Positions 17,258-27,237 are shown, numbered from the stretch's first letter. The stretch: 43,143 nt of DNA from Saprospiraceae bacterium (GCA_020629845.1 JAHDCQ010000008.1:1-43143); one strand, 5' to 3'. A program made the numbers and translations. The notes: generated from the sequence alone by a model not told the origin.

Positions 17258-17384
17258 AAAGAATGAGGGAAAATTTGCATTAGTCACCTCCCAATACTAA
17301 GGGTTTTACTATAAAAATGAACGGAATGCTTAGATTAGCGGTTATTAGATGAAATGCGTTGAATCATTTTCCTAAAATAGAGCA

Positions 17385-17864
17385 ATGTCTACACCAGCAA
17401 AGAAGAAGAAAAAGAACATCGAAATTATCAATCGGAAAGCAGCCTTTGGGTATTTCTTTAGAGATACCTTTGAGGCAGGTATTGTATTGAGAGGTACAGA
17501 AATCAAGTCCATTCGAGCAGGTTTAGTGAATTTGAATGACTCCTTCTGTTATTTCAGTAAAGGCGAATTATTAGTACGCAACCTCTACATTAAAGAGTAT
17601 GACTTTGGTAATCAATTCAACCACGAACCACGACGTGCGCGCAAGCTATTACTCAAGAAAGCAGAACTTAAAAAACTGGAAAAGAAAGTGAAAGAAAGAG
17701 GTTTTACTATTATTCCTTATCGGCTATATATGTCGGAGCGGGGCTTTGCAAAAGTAGAAATCATGTTGGCAGAAGGGAAAAAATCATTCAATAAGCGACA
17801 AACTATTAAGGACAAAGACCTAAAACGCGAAACGGCTAGACAGATGAAGAATGCACGCTTTTAA
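17385..17864 (+). CDS. smpB: SsrA-binding protein
   Basis: SmpB binds tmRNA and works with it to rescue stalled ribosomes. It has 159 aa, standard length. 'NRKAAFGYFFRDTFEAGIVL', 'GTEIKSIRAG' and 'HEPRRARKLLL' are family signatures, and the basic tail (KKSFNKRQTIKDKDLKRE) enters the decoding site. Its last 29 bp overlap, tail to tail, the end of the TPR kinase gene on the other strand. No tmRNA gene was seen in the window. Confidence 0.97.
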   Translation: MSTPAKKKKKNIEIINRKAAFGYFFRDTFEAGIVLRGTEIKSIRAGLVNLNDSFCYFSKGELLVRNLYIKEYDFGNQFNHEPRRARKLLLKKAELKKLEKKVKERGFTIIPYRLYMSERGFAKVEIMLAEGKKSFNKRQTIKDKDLKRETARQMKNARF

Positions 17865-20172
17865 TACCCCGTACTGGAGCTTCCACCATCGGTAAGGTAA
17901 AGAAAAAACTACTGCCTTCATCAGGCGTACTTTCAACCCAAATTTTACCCCCGTTTTTAGTAACCATTTCTTTGCATAGGGTAAGCCCCAGTCCTACTCC
18001 TTTTTCACCTGCGGTTCCCCAACGTGGTGTAGTGGAGCTTTCTTGAAAGAGTTGAAGTATTTGCATTTCGGTCATTCCTACGCCCGTATCACTTACACAA
18101 ATAGTGGCTACGTCAGCAGTTTGCTTTGAGCTTATTATTATCTTACCATCATAATCGGTAAATTTAATGGCATTACTAAGTAGATTGCGAAGAATTAAGT
18201 TGAAGTGGTCATAATCAGCTTTCACCAACAAGTCTTTATCTACTTTATTCACTACTACTAATGATTTTTCTTTTGCCAACTCATCCAAAAAACCAACCAC
18301 ATTTTCTGCTTGTTTGTAGGCATTCACTGTAGTAGTAATCGTACTGATACTTCCATTCATTTGACGATATGACCATTGCAAAAGATTATCCAACATTTGA
18401 TGAATATTAGCCGTGTTTTGCTTCAGGTCGCTTGCCATATCCAAAAACTCCGTCTTACTTAATTCTTTTGATAAGAGCATAGCTAGTACGCTCTCCAGAC
18501 TGCCAATAGGGCCGCGCAAATCGTGGCTAATAATGGCAAATAGTTTATCTTTGGTAGCATTCAATCGGGTTAGTTTTTCGGTTTGGGCTTCTAAAGCAGC
18601 ATGCTGCTCCGAAATTTCCTCTTTTTGTTGCTCTATTAATTTATTCTTCTTACGAAGGATGAGATAACGATTAGATACCATACCTATAATTGTAAGTAGA
18701 ATAGCCAATAGCACAAATGCTCCAATTCTTTGATTTCGCCTTTCAATTGCAGCAGCTCTTTTTTGCTCAGCCTCTTCCTTGCGTTTTGCCTGTTCCTCTT
18801 CTTCATAGTCTTGCTGAAGCTGTTGTACTGCCATCGCTTGAATAATTGCCCTATCTTGCAGCTTATCACTAGCTATTTTATACTGCTGATGATAGGCATA
18901 TGCTTTTTGATAATTATTCGCTCGTTCATATAGTTTTGAAAGTACCTCGGCAGCCTCTCTTATCACAATACGTTCGGTATCGTCTTGGGCATTTGCCCAA
19001 TCGTACGCTTCTTTAGCAAATGCCATGGCCTTAGCATCTTCTCCTATTGCTTTATAGCTTTCCGCTAAAGCAACTTTCGCATATGCTAATTCTTTTATTT
19101 GCCCTGCCTCCTCGTGGATAGTAATGCCTTTTTGAAGAAACCGTATAGATGTGTCATAATCCTTTAAAAATCGCTTTACCTTTCCAATATTACTATAACA
19201 AAGCCCTTTGAGTGGAGTATCATTTATGCGTTCCGCCATATCTAAAGCCTGATTGTAATATTTTTCTGCTGTCTGATACTTCTTTTCTTTTAAAGCAACA
19301 TTTCCAAAATTATCATAACAAGCAAGTAGATAGCGGTTATTTTTACTCTCTTCCCCTATTTTTAATAAGATATTATAGTTTTTCTTAGCTCGTTCATAGT
19401 CACCCAGTTTTTCATAAACTACACCCATATTATTGTAGCGTACAGCAGCAGCAGAACGGTCATTCAGCTGATTCGCTATATCTAAAGAGGATTGAAAATA
19501 AGCTAAAGCTTTTACATAGCGTTGCTCATTATCATGGATGATAGCAATATTGTTGTAAGCATTGGAGATGTAATGAGCATTGTTGAGGATTTTGCTTTTT
19601 GCTAGAAATTCTTCGTAAGCATCTAGCGCACGCTCATATTGGCGTATATCCGCATAAATACGCCCTATTCCATTATAGATAAGGCATTGCCCTTCCAAAT
19701 CTTTAGTTTCTTGATAAAAAGGTAATGCATTACTAAGCTTTTCGAGGCACTTCTCATATTCTCCTGTACCATAATAGGCAAATGAATGCGCGTATAAGTT
19801 ATCTCCTAAGCCTTTTGGGAAATCAACGGTATCTAATAGTTTTTTGGCTTTGTCGATAAGCCGATTACCTTCTGGTATGTCCCCACTATCAAAAGCTGCA
19901 ATAGCTTGTATGTTATAGGCAGTAATTTTGCCTTTTATGTAATTTACTTGTCTTGAAACTTCTAGTGCTTGCTTAGTATAGTAATGCATACTATCAGTAT
20001 GCTTTCGGACATAGTGCTTCCCCATAGCATTGAGCAGATCAGCCCTTTGCCTCTCTTCCTCTGCAAGATTCAGAAGCCTACTCAGACTATCAATAGGATG
20101 ATGTGGATGAGTAGCCTTCAATATGCAGAATAACAATAAAAAGAAAACTGCTAAGTAATGTTTTTTGTGCAT
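17836..20172 (-). CDS. TPR-containing sensor histidine kinase
   Basis: The protein has 778 aa. A signal peptide (about 1-21) is followed by roughly nine tetratricopeptide repeats (about 45-440, e.g. 'AYNNIAIIHDNEQRYVKALAYFQSSL'), a charged coiled coil, a transmembrane helix (about 478-500) and a second coiled coil. The kinase core has the phospho-acceptor His550 in 'ISHDLRGPIG', N-box 'NLLSNAIKF', G1 'VSDTGVGM' and G2 'GEKGVGLGL'. The TPR region is expected to be periplasmic, a Bacteroidota sensor layout. No receiver domain or adjacent response regulator is present, so its partner is unknown. Its 3' end overlaps smpB by 29 bp. Confidence 0.9.
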   Translation of the reverse strand: MHKKHYLAVFFLLLFCILKATHPHHPIDSLSRLLNLAEEERQRADLLNAMGKHYVRKHTDSMHYYTKQALEVSRQVNYIKGKITAYNIQAIAAFDSGDIPEGNRLIDKAKKLLDTVDFPKGLGDNLYAHSFAYYGTGEYEKCLEKLSNALPFYQETKDLEGQCLIYNGIGRIYADIRQYERALDAYEEFLAKSKILNNAHYISNAYNNIAIIHDNEQRYVKALAYFQSSLDIANQLNDRSAAAVRYNNMGVVYEKLGDYERAKKNYNILLKIGEESKNNRYLLACYDNFGNVALKEKKYQTAEKYYNQALDMAERINDTPLKGLCYSNIGKVKRFLKDYDTSIRFLQKGITIHEEAGQIKELAYAKVALAESYKAIGEDAKAMAFAKEAYDWANAQDDTERIVIREAAEVLSKLYERANNYQKAYAYHQQYKIASDKLQDRAIIQAMAVQQLQQDYEEEEQAKRKEEAEQKRAAAIERRNQRIGAFVLLAILLTIIGMVSNRYLILRKKNKLIEQQKEEISEQHAALEAQTEKLTRLNATKDKLFAIISHDLRGPIGSLESVLAMLLSKELSKTEFLDMASDLKQNTANIHQMLDNLLQWSYRQMNGSISTITTTVNAYKQAENVVGFLDELAKEKSLVVVNKVDKDLLVKADYDHFNLILRNLLSNAIKFTDYDGKIIISSKQTADVATICVSDTGVGMTEMQILQLFQESSTTPRWGTAGEKGVGLGLTLCKEMVTKNGGKIWVESTPDEGSSFFFTLPMVEAPVRGIKSVHSSSV

Positions 20173-21168
20173 TGTTTGATAATTGATTCTAGTGAATCAT
20201 ATATCTATGTATTGCAATACAAAAGATGTCACGTAGAATACGAAATTGCTTAATTTTTTAGGTGTTCAAAATGTTTAGTTACGCACTTTTGTCTCATTAT
20301 GAGAATAAACTCGAATAAAGTTACGCGTTTTTTTTTATTAAAAAGTTAAAAAAAAGTTAATAATTTTATTTCAATAGACGAATGTCACTAAAATTAGGGC
20401 AATAATATAATTCACAAAAAACAACATGCTTAATTAAAAGAAATTAGAGTCTGATAATCATGTAATAAAATAGATGTATTTATTATATTGTTAAAATATT
20501 ATATGTATTTGTATACTTGAGCAAAGCAAAAAAATTTGCCTTCTTAAAATTAATGTATAGCACATAATACTTAACTTTAAGCTTGCCATATTGATAAAGC
20601 AAGGATAAGTGTGAAAAATGGCATAGCATTTATAATGCCAATAATCTACAGGGTTAGACTGTCACGTTTTTATAAAAAATAAAAATGTAAACAAAAAGAG
20701 GTTGTTTATTAAAATGACATCTTTTTGGGTATTAATAGGTGACTTTTTTTAACACTTTTTCGTCTAAATAATGTGTAAACTCCTAAAAAAACAATCAATT
20801 TTAACATTTTTTGTATTAATTTATAGAATCAAACAACTATTTGGTGACACTTGTTGTTGCTAACATAAGATGACTTTTAAAAATCATATTCAATATTAAG
20901 TTGTAATCAAGAAAGAATAATTATTGCCCAAAAAGGCAAAACGAAATGTATGATATATCGGTGCTGCTATGTGCATAGATGTAGTTGGACAGTCTTTTAG
21001 CTATATGATATCCACTATCAACCACTAGAGGCAAGCGAGATCGCTAAGAGCCACTAAATAAGTGGCTACTAAAACTTTTTTTTTACTAACTGATGTTAGT
21101 CTTTGGTACTTGGCTGCAAGCTAAAATGCCAAATGATCTAACCTTCAGTACATTAAATTCCACGAGAG
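20173..21168. other. AT-rich gene-free stretch of about 1 kb
   Basis: The region lies between the divergently oriented TPR kinase and glucosaminidase genes. It is very AT-rich with many T and A runs. It contains a perfect 14-bp palindrome TGTATTGCAATACA (20208-20221) and a TGATTC/GAATCA pair (20184-20199), both just upstream of the kinase start and possible operator sites. The 16-mer TTTTAACATTTTTTGT (20799-20814) recurs inverted at 41069-41084. AGCCACT-AAATA-AGTGGCT (21049-21067) is followed 8 nt later by nine T. I see no RNA gene or convincing ORF. Confidence 0.5.
21049..21083 (+). terminator. Possible terminator or attenuator hairpin
   Basis: AGCCACT (21049-21055) and AGTGGCT (21061-21067) form a stem with a 5-nt loop. 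The following T-run starts only after ACTAAAAC, which is non-standard. It lies about 100 bp before the glucosaminidase gene and has no visible upstream gene on its strand, so it could end a small RNA or attenuate the downstream gene. Confidence 0.35.
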
Positions 21169-22008
21169 ATGAAAAACAAATTTCTACCAACACGATGGGA
21201 GGTAGGTAACGGCTTCGTGCGGCCTCGCATCATCGACATTTTCCCTAAAAAAAACCGTTTAAAATTCCAGCTTTTACTGCTCGGGCTAGTGGCTTGGATA
21301 GTATTGAGTAAAGATATTAGTATGCAGTTCAATCTGAGTACAGATAGCAGAACGCTAATTGACTTTGCATTGGAGCATCAGGCATTGCCAACGGCAAACG
21401 ACAAACCAACAGCAACACCAGCAACGGTGGATGTACCTATGCCTGTGAATGTTTCCTTACTCGCTACTGAAGATACGCCACAGCCTACAGCAGTAGATGA
21501 GGACATTGGTAATGCGTTTACCAACACGACGTACACAGGGAATCTTGACCGCGAACGAAAGCGACGCAAACAGATGGATTACGTGAAACGCTTTGCTAAA
21601 GTAGCGCGTGCAGAAATGAAGCAATACGGTATTCCTGCTAGTATCACGATGGCACAGGCACTTATTGAGAGCGATTGTGGCGAAAGTCGTTTGGCACGTG
21701 AAAATCATAACCATTTTGGTATCAAGTGCTTTTCTAAAAAGTGTAAAAAAGGCCATTGCTCTAACTTCACGGATGATTCACACAAGGATTTTTTCCGCAA
21801 GTACCAAAGTGCGTGGGAGAGCTACAGAGCGCATAGCCAACTGCTTCAAAAAGGACGCTACAAAGGCTTGTACAAGCTCTCTAAGTCGGACTACAAAGGC
21901 TGGGCGCGTGGTCTGAAAAAAGCAGGCTATGCTACCGATAAGCGATATGCAGATAAACTTATCGCACTTATCGAAAACTTACAGCTTTATCGTTTGGATA
22001 ATGTGTAA
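21169..22008 (+). CDS. Membrane-anchored glucosaminidase (GH73-like)
   Basis: The protein has 279 aa. A basic N-terminus is followed by one membrane segment (about 40-58, 'FQLLLLGLVAWIVL'), a low-complexity Thr/Pro/Ala linker (about 80-125), and a lysozyme-like glucosaminidase domain (about 138-275). The domain carries 'GIPASITMAQALIESDCGES', in which the Glu of ALIES is the expected catalytic acid, and 'NHFGIKC'. Its role is probably cleavage of peptidoglycan glycan strands during growth or division, from the periplasmic side of the inner membrane. It is monocistronic between opposite-strand neighbours. Confidence 0.85.
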   Translation: MKNKFLPTRWEVGNGFVRPRIIDIFPKKNRLKFQLLLLGLVAWIVLSKDISMQFNLSTDSRTLIDFALEHQALPTANDKPTATPATVDVPMPVNVSLLATEDTPQPTAVDEDIGNAFTNTTYTGNLDRERKRRKQMDYVKRFAKVARAEMKQYGIPASITMAQALIESDCGESRLARENHNHFGIKCFSKKCKKGHCSNFTDDSHKDFFRKYQSAWESYRAHSQLLQKGRYKGLYKLSKSDYKGWARGLKKAGYATDKRYADKLIALIENLQLYRLDNV

Positions 22009-22029
22009 TATCAATCCTAAGAAACAAAC

Positions 22030-22077
22030 AATGCGGCGGGTGTTAGCTACTTTTGGGTGGCTGAGGTTCGTCGCATT
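22030..22077. terminator. Imperfect hairpin between convergent genes
   Basis: AATGCGGCG (22030-22038) and CGTCGCATT (22069-22077) pair with one mismatch, with weaker inner pairing (TAGCTAC / GTGGCTG). A plus-strand T-run follows about 16 nt later. It is probably the transcription end of the glucosaminidase gene, facing the kinase gene that ends at 22123. Confidence 0.4.
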
Positions 22078-22122
22078 TATTGTTAGGGAGCTTAATTTTT
22101 TTTGATTGATTCCTTATGACGA

Positions 22123-23685
22123 CTATTCTTCTACATTATCTTTTGCTAAGGTTCTATTGATGAGCTCATAAAGTTCATTGGGTTTAAAGGGTTTAATAAG
22201 TAAGGCATTGATGCCAAGTTTTTGCATATTAGAGTGTACTTGTTCAGGAGAAGATGATGTAACTACTATAATTGGAATATGTGCCATTGTACTGGCTAAT
22301 GCACGAATCTTTTGGGTAGCTTCTAAGCCATCCATTACAGGCATGTTTAAGTCCATCAACACCATATCAAAATTGGTTTTTTTGATAATTTCTAGTGCGA
22401 ATGCGCCATTATCTGCGGTAGTCACTTCTACTCCTTTTTGTTCTAGTGCTTTTTGTGCTAATTTCTGATTAAGCAAATTGTCCTCTACTAATAGAATACG
22501 AACCCCCTTTAGTTCTTGTTCAAAGAAGGTCTCTAGGGCATTGCCTATAGGAAATTGTAATTTGAAATGGAATGCACTGCCTTTACCCAATACACTATCT
22601 ACTTGTAGTTGCGCTCCATGCAATGCTATTAGATGCTGCGCTATAGATAAACCAAGCCCGCTACCTGCAAATTGTTGCTCTTTCACCTCTGCTATTTCTG
22701 AAAAGCTTTCAAAAATCATCGTCCGCTTTTCTGTGGCAATACCCTTACCTGTATCCACCACACTAAATTTTACGGTGGCATGTGTAGCGTTTTCGGTCAT
22801 CTCTTCTACTTCTGCTATTACTTTTACATAGCCTGCTTCTGTATATTTGAGTCCATTATCAATCAGGTAGCTTAATGCTTGTTCCAAGCGACGTAGATCG
22901 CCTATCAGATAATGCTTCGGGGGCCTGCCTTGTATCGTAAGCTGTAGACTCACTTGTGGGTTTTTGTGAGTTTTTCGATACTTATGCAATAGGTTTTGTA
23001 AACTAGATTCCAGCTCAAATGCTTCTTGTGCTAATACGACTTGTCCTTGTTTTAATTGGGCTAAATCAATGATGTCTCGAAGTATCTTCATTAAGTTTTC
23101 ACCCGCAAATTGGAGGTCTTTAAGGGCTTCCTGAAATTGACTCGGTGCGCTTTCGAGTAGCAATTCTGTCAGGCCGATAATGGCATTCATGGGGGTACGA
23201 ATTTGATGGTTCATGGAGGCGATAAATTCTTCTTTTATCCGGTTGGTGGCTGCTGCGGCTTGGCGTTGTGCCGCTGTTTGGGCAGCGTTGCGTATTTGTG
23301 CTACTAGTGGTAATTCTACTGCTTGACGCAGTTGAATTTGAGACATGTTTTTATTTAGAAAACTAAAAGGATTGGTGGATTGAACGGACTCATACACTTT
23401 TTCATCGTAGACGGCAGTCATAAATACAATGGGTAAATCCATATTATCTATTCGAATATCTTTAGCAATATCAACACCCGATTTTTCTTCATTTAAATGA
23501 ATATCTAGTAGTACTAAGTCTATTTTTTTTTGTTGGAGTATTTGTTTGGCTTCATCATAGGATTGAGCAGTTTCGATATTCTTGAATCCCATGTTATCCA
23601 GCATCAAGCGCACAATTTCCAAAAAGAAGGTATCATCATCTACTACTAGTATTATCTTTTTTCTTATTTGATCTAACTCATTCAT
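22123..23685 (-). CDS. Receiver-histidine kinase-receiver hybrid protein
   Basis: The protein has 520 aa and is soluble. The N-terminal receiver (about 10-130) has phospho-acceptor Asp61 in 'LVLLDIHL'. A short helix leads to HisKA with His160 in 'MNHQIRTPMNAI'. The ATPase domain follows, with G1 'VVDTGKGI' and G2 'GSGLGLSIA', and then a C-terminal receiver (about 395-515) with Asp445 in 'MVLMDLNMPVMDG'. There is no sensory input domain, so its signal probably arrives by phosphotransfer to the first receiver. It lies 143 bp downstream of another hybrid kinase in the same direction, which carries the only Hpt domain nearby. Confidence 0.92.
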   Translation of the reverse strand: MNELDQIRKKIILVVDDDTFFLEIVRLMLDNMGFKNIETAQSYDEAKQILQQKKIDLVLLDIHLNEEKSGVDIAKDIRIDNMDLPIVFMTAVYDEKVYESVQSTNPFSFLNKNMSQIQLRQAVELPLVAQIRNAAQTAAQRQAAAATNRIKEEFIASMNHQIRTPMNAIIGLTELLLESAPSQFQEALKDLQFAGENLMKILRDIIDLAQLKQGQVVLAQEAFELESSLQNLLHKYRKTHKNPQVSLQLTIQGRPPKHYLIGDLRRLEQALSYLIDNGLKYTEAGYVKVIAEVEEMTENATHATVKFSVVDTGKGIATEKRTMIFESFSEIAEVKEQQFAGSGLGLSIAQHLIALHGAQLQVDSVLGKGSAFHFKLQFPIGNALETFFEQELKGVRILLVEDNLLNQKLAQKALEQKGVEVTTADNGAFALEIIKKTNFDMVLMDLNMPVMDGLEATQKIRALASTMAHIPIIVVTSSSPEQVHSNMQKLGINALLIKPFKPNELYELINRTLAKDNVEE

Positions 23686-23828
23686 AGTAGCACGGCTTTA
23701 GTGTGGGTTCAATTAATTATGATTCTCTGATCATTAGGCTTGACCACCAAGATTATCAAAGAACCATAATTATTTCACCGTTCCAGTAAGTTTCAAGTAA
23801 ATAATTTTGCCTACAAGAGCTGCTCAAG

Positions 23829-26243
23829 CTATGTAAGGCTTTTCAATTTTTCTATTAAAGCAAGCGTCTTTATATTGAATTTTTCTACCTTGATAGGCAG
23901 TTCCTTTACATTTTGTTCTTTCACATGTTTTTCGATGGCCTGGACTAAGTTTTGTAAGTCAGTAGCTCCTAAAATACCGAGTGAAGGTTTCATTTTATGG
24001 GCCAAAGAGCGCACTTTATCCCAATTTTTTGTTTCTGTTGCAGCTAGCATCTCCTGCAAAGATTCGGGGGTTTTGTCTATAAATGCTTTTAAGAGACGTT
24101 GCATAGTTGCTTTATTCCCGCGCGTAGTACGCTCTAGGGTACTCATGTCGAACTGGACATTTATTTTATCTTGATACTGCGCTACAGAAGGTGTTTTTTC
24201 TTTTATAGGGGGAGTTCCAAACAGCAAAGCATGTAACTTACTAACCAAAATAGCACTCTCAAAAGGCTTTGCGATGTAGTCGTTCATGCCTGCTGCTAGG
24301 CATCTGCGCTTATGTTCCTGTGTAGCATTGGCCGTTAAAGCAACAATAGGAATATAATTTTTCATTTCCTCTCGAATAATTTTGGTGGCTTCTAAACCAT
24401 CCATCACAGGCATTTGCATATCCATGAGTACAAGGTCAAAACTCTGATCTGCTTGAAGCATATCTACGGCTTCTTTTCCATGTTCAGCGAGGCTTGCCTT
24501 CATCCCCAACTCTTCCAAAATAGCAATCGCTAACATTTGGTTTAAATCATGGTCTTCTACTAGAAGAATATGCTTATTTTTTAATGCTTTTACTTTGTCT
24601 TGATCTATTGTAAGATTAGGCAAGTCTTCTGTAGTCCCAATGCCTAAATTTAGAATAAAGGAAAAGGTAGAGCCTTCACCTACTTTGCTTTCTACTGACA
24701 TGTGTCCATCAAGTAGGCTTACTAATTTTTTAGAAATGGCTAAACCCAAGCCCGTGCCTCCAAATCGGCGCGTAATGCTTGCATCTGCTTGCGTAAATTC
24801 ATCGAAAATCGCTTCTATCTTATTTTCTTCTATACCAATGCCCGTATCCTTTACTAAGAATCGTATAGCATTGATAGTTGGCGTATTATACAGCAATTCT
24901 ACTTTCAGTAAAATATGCCCTTCAGTAGTGAATTTTAGGGCATTATTGATGAGGTTCAGTAATACCTGATTGATGCGCACAGGATCACTTATCAAAATAG
25001 GTGCAATGCGCTCATCATATTCAAAGTGGAAGTCAATTCCCTTTTTAAAGGCTCTAGTTTTTTCGGAATGATACAAAACCTCTGCCATGTGCTTCAAGTC
25101 GAAGCCAATTTTTTCGATATCTACTTTGCCCGACTCTATTTTGGAAAAGTCTAAAATATCATTGACAATGACCAATAAATTTTTTGTGGAACGTTCTATG
25201 GCATCTACATAAGATGCTTGTGTTTTATCCAATTTAGAATAGCCCAGCAGTTCGCCCATGCCTTTTATGGCATTTAAAGGGGTGCGGATTTCATGACTCA
25301 TATTCGCGAGAAATTCCTCCTTTGCTTTTACCGATGCCTCTGCCTTTTCACGCGCCTCTATGAGTGCCTGTTTTGCCGCTTTTTCATCGGTTATATCTCG
25401 AATAAAACCTGAAAAAGCTGTGGTTTGATCATCGCGCAATTTGATGGGAATAACTGTAAGTTCCACATCAAACTCATACCCTGATTTGTTAATAGCAGTT
25501 ACCTCAATGCGTTTATTAATTACTGGCCCTTCGCCCGTTGCATGATAGTGTTTCATGCCTGCATTATGGGCTCCGCGATGTCGGTGTGGAATAAATAACT
25601 TTGCCATATCTGAGCCGATAGCTTCTTCGGCTGTCCAACCAAACATGATGCTAGCTTGCTTGTTCCAATGGGTTACGAAACCTTCTCCATTTATTAATAC
25701 TACCGCATCCAGAGCTGAATCTATAATTTTTGTAATGCGGGTTTCATTATTGGTAGCTTTAAGGTGTGCTAAACTTGCTTCTACTGATACGGCAAAACGA
25801 GCAATGGCTTTTTTTAGTTCTTCTAGGTATGCTACTTCTGTTTGACTGGTGTAGCATTTGATAAAGCCAAACTCCTTTAAATTACACAAAAAATAGGCTC
25901 CTATTTCGCTATGTTCTTTTGTACGCAGGCTTTGAAATTCAGCTTGAGAAGCAGCAATAAAAACGGAAGGTTCGTCGGCTAGTAATGCCATTTCTCTTGG
26001 TGCTGAAGAAAGCGGTTTGGGGACGCTCTTACTTTTGGGTAACATACTTATACATGAAAAACCAGTCGTAATACTATCTATATGATCGTTATCAATCCAA
26101 ACTGAAATGGATTCAAAGGCAGTATATTCTAAAAAAGCAATGGAGAATTGTTGTGCATTATGGTGTAAATCAAGCGTATTACCTGTTGCTAAAGAGAGTT
26201 CGTATAGAGATTTTAGCATTGTAGTAGCAGAAGAGCTTTTCAT
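23829..26243 (-). CDS. GAF-like/PAS hybrid histidine kinase with receiver and Hpt domains
   Basis: The protein has 804 aa and no membrane segment. A GAF-like region (about 10-160) is followed by PAS (about 170-290, 'LINGEGFVTHWNKQASIMFGW'). The HisKA domain carries His317 in 'NMSHEIRTPLNAIKG'. The ATPase core has 'VKDTGIGI' and 'GGTGLGLAISK'. The receiver has Asp608 in 'LVLMDMQMPVMDG', and the C-terminal Hpt has His749 in 'SLAHKMKPSLGILG'. All four relay positions (H-D-H plus PAS input) are in one chain; the final acceptor is missing. The neighbouring receiver-kinase-receiver protein is the obvious candidate. The signal is unknown and probably cytoplasmic. Confidence 0.92.
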   Translation of the reverse strand: MKSSSATTMLKSLYELSLATGNTLDLHHNAQQFSIAFLEYTAFESISVWIDNDHIDSITTGFSCISMLPKSKSVPKPLSSAPREMALLADEPSVFIAASQAEFQSLRTKEHSEIGAYFLCNLKEFGFIKCYTSQTEVAYLEELKKAIARFAVSVEASLAHLKATNNETRITKIIDSALDAVVLINGEGFVTHWNKQASIMFGWTAEEAIGSDMAKLFIPHRHRGAHNAGMKHYHATGEGPVINKRIEVTAINKSGYEFDVELTVIPIKLRDDQTTAFSGFIRDITDEKAAKQALIEAREKAEASVKAKEEFLANMSHEIRTPLNAIKGMGELLGYSKLDKTQASYVDAIERSTKNLLVIVNDILDFSKIESGKVDIEKIGFDLKHMAEVLYHSEKTRAFKKGIDFHFEYDERIAPILISDPVRINQVLLNLINNALKFTTEGHILLKVELLYNTPTINAIRFLVKDTGIGIEENKIEAIFDEFTQADASITRRFGGTGLGLAISKKLVSLLDGHMSVESKVGEGSTFSFILNLGIGTTEDLPNLTIDQDKVKALKNKHILLVEDHDLNQMLAIAILEELGMKASLAEHGKEAVDMLQADQSFDLVLMDMQMPVMDGLEATKIIREEMKNYIPIVALTANATQEHKRRCLAAGMNDYIAKPFESAILVSKLHALLFGTPPIKEKTPSVAQYQDKINVQFDMSTLERTTRGNKATMQRLLKAFIDKTPESLQEMLAATETKNWDKVRSLAHKMKPSLGILGATDLQNLVQAIEKHVKEQNVKELPIKVEKFNIKTLALIEKLKSLT

Positions 26244-26417
26244 AAAAATAACTTTAGTATTGCATATATGAAAAATACAAATAAAATTTGGTTTGCAAAG
26301 CTAATGAAATAGATTCTTTTATAACCAAAACTTCTTTGAAAAAGAAACTTACGTCAAATATTGAGGCAACCAAAAAAGAACAAACGCTCCATTATCGGTC
26401 TAGTTCGTTCTTGTCCA

Positions 26418-27200
26418 TTAACGGATTTCCAAAATCAACTGCTTCAAATAATCTAAACTTTTCCATAAGCGGCTACCATACCAAGAAAACGCTTCTCCAT
26501 CTACTAAATGAATAGGTGTATCAGGCAGCACCGCTTGAATTTCTTGCACATGCTTCTTTTGGAACGGATAGGGTTCGGAAGATAAGAACACCACATCAGG
26601 CGCAGCGACTTGGAGTTCCTTTAAAGTAATTTCAGGATAGCGCGTACGTGCTTCAAAACAATTTTGGAAACCACAAGCTTCCAGCATCTCCTGTATAAAG
26701 GTATCTTTTGCCGCTACCATATAGGGCTTGCGCCAAATGAAATAAGCGACACGCAGTCCGTGGGCAGTAGGCAAGTGTGCTAGTCCTTGTTTAGTTTGTG
26801 TAGCAAGTGTTTGCGCTGTTTTCTTTTTTTGTACCAACTCTCCTACTTGTACTATCATTTGTAGGGTATCTTCAATACTATAAATGTCGCTCATCCACAC
26901 AGGGTATTGCTGCATGAGTTGTTCAATTTGGACTTGTTCATTTTCTTCTTTATTCCCAATAATCAAATCGGGCTGCAAAGCTGCAATGCGGTCAAAATGA
27001 TACTGCTTAGTGCCACCTACGCGGGTTTTGGTCTGAAACCAGGTTTCAGGATGAATACAAAACTTGGTGATACCCACCACTTCCTCGCGCAAGCCTAAGT
27101 CATACAATAGCTCTGTTTGTGATGGCACTAGCGAAATAATGCGCTTAGGCGGTGCGTGGAGTTGAATAGTGCGTTGTAATTGGTCGGTGAATGTTAGCAT
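26418..27200 (-). CDS. Helical-backbone metal/cobalamin-binding protein (BtuF-like), no signal peptide
   Basis: The protein has 260 aa. 'PPKRIISLVPSQTELLYDLGL' and 'ALQPDLIIGNKEEN' are typical of the periplasmic binding protein class that includes BtuF, HmuT and related metal-chelate receptors. The long central helix and the C-terminal lobe ('APDVVFLSSEPYPF') are present. The start shows no hydrophobic leader, and no permease or ATPase gene is adjacent. It may therefore act in the cytoplasm or bind a chelate outside an ABC uptake role. The ligand is not determined. It is divergent from the HEAT-cyclophilin gene with 118 bp between starts. Confidence 0.75.
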   Translation of the reverse strand: MLTFTDQLQRTIQLHAPPKRIISLVPSQTELLYDLGLREEVVGITKFCIHPETWFQTKTRVGGTKQYHFDRIAALQPDLIIGNKEENEQVQIEQLMQQYPVWMSDIYSIEDTLQMIVQVGELVQKKKTAQTLATQTKQGLAHLPTAHGLRVAYFIWRKPYMVAAKDTFIQEMLEACGFQNCFEARTRYPEITLKELQVAAPDVVFLSSEPYPFQKKHVQEIQAVLPDTPIHLVDGEAFSWYGSRLWKSLDYLKQLILEIR

Positions 27201-27237
27201 AGGTCAGTAAAATACAAAAGAAAGTAGCTTTTTCGCT

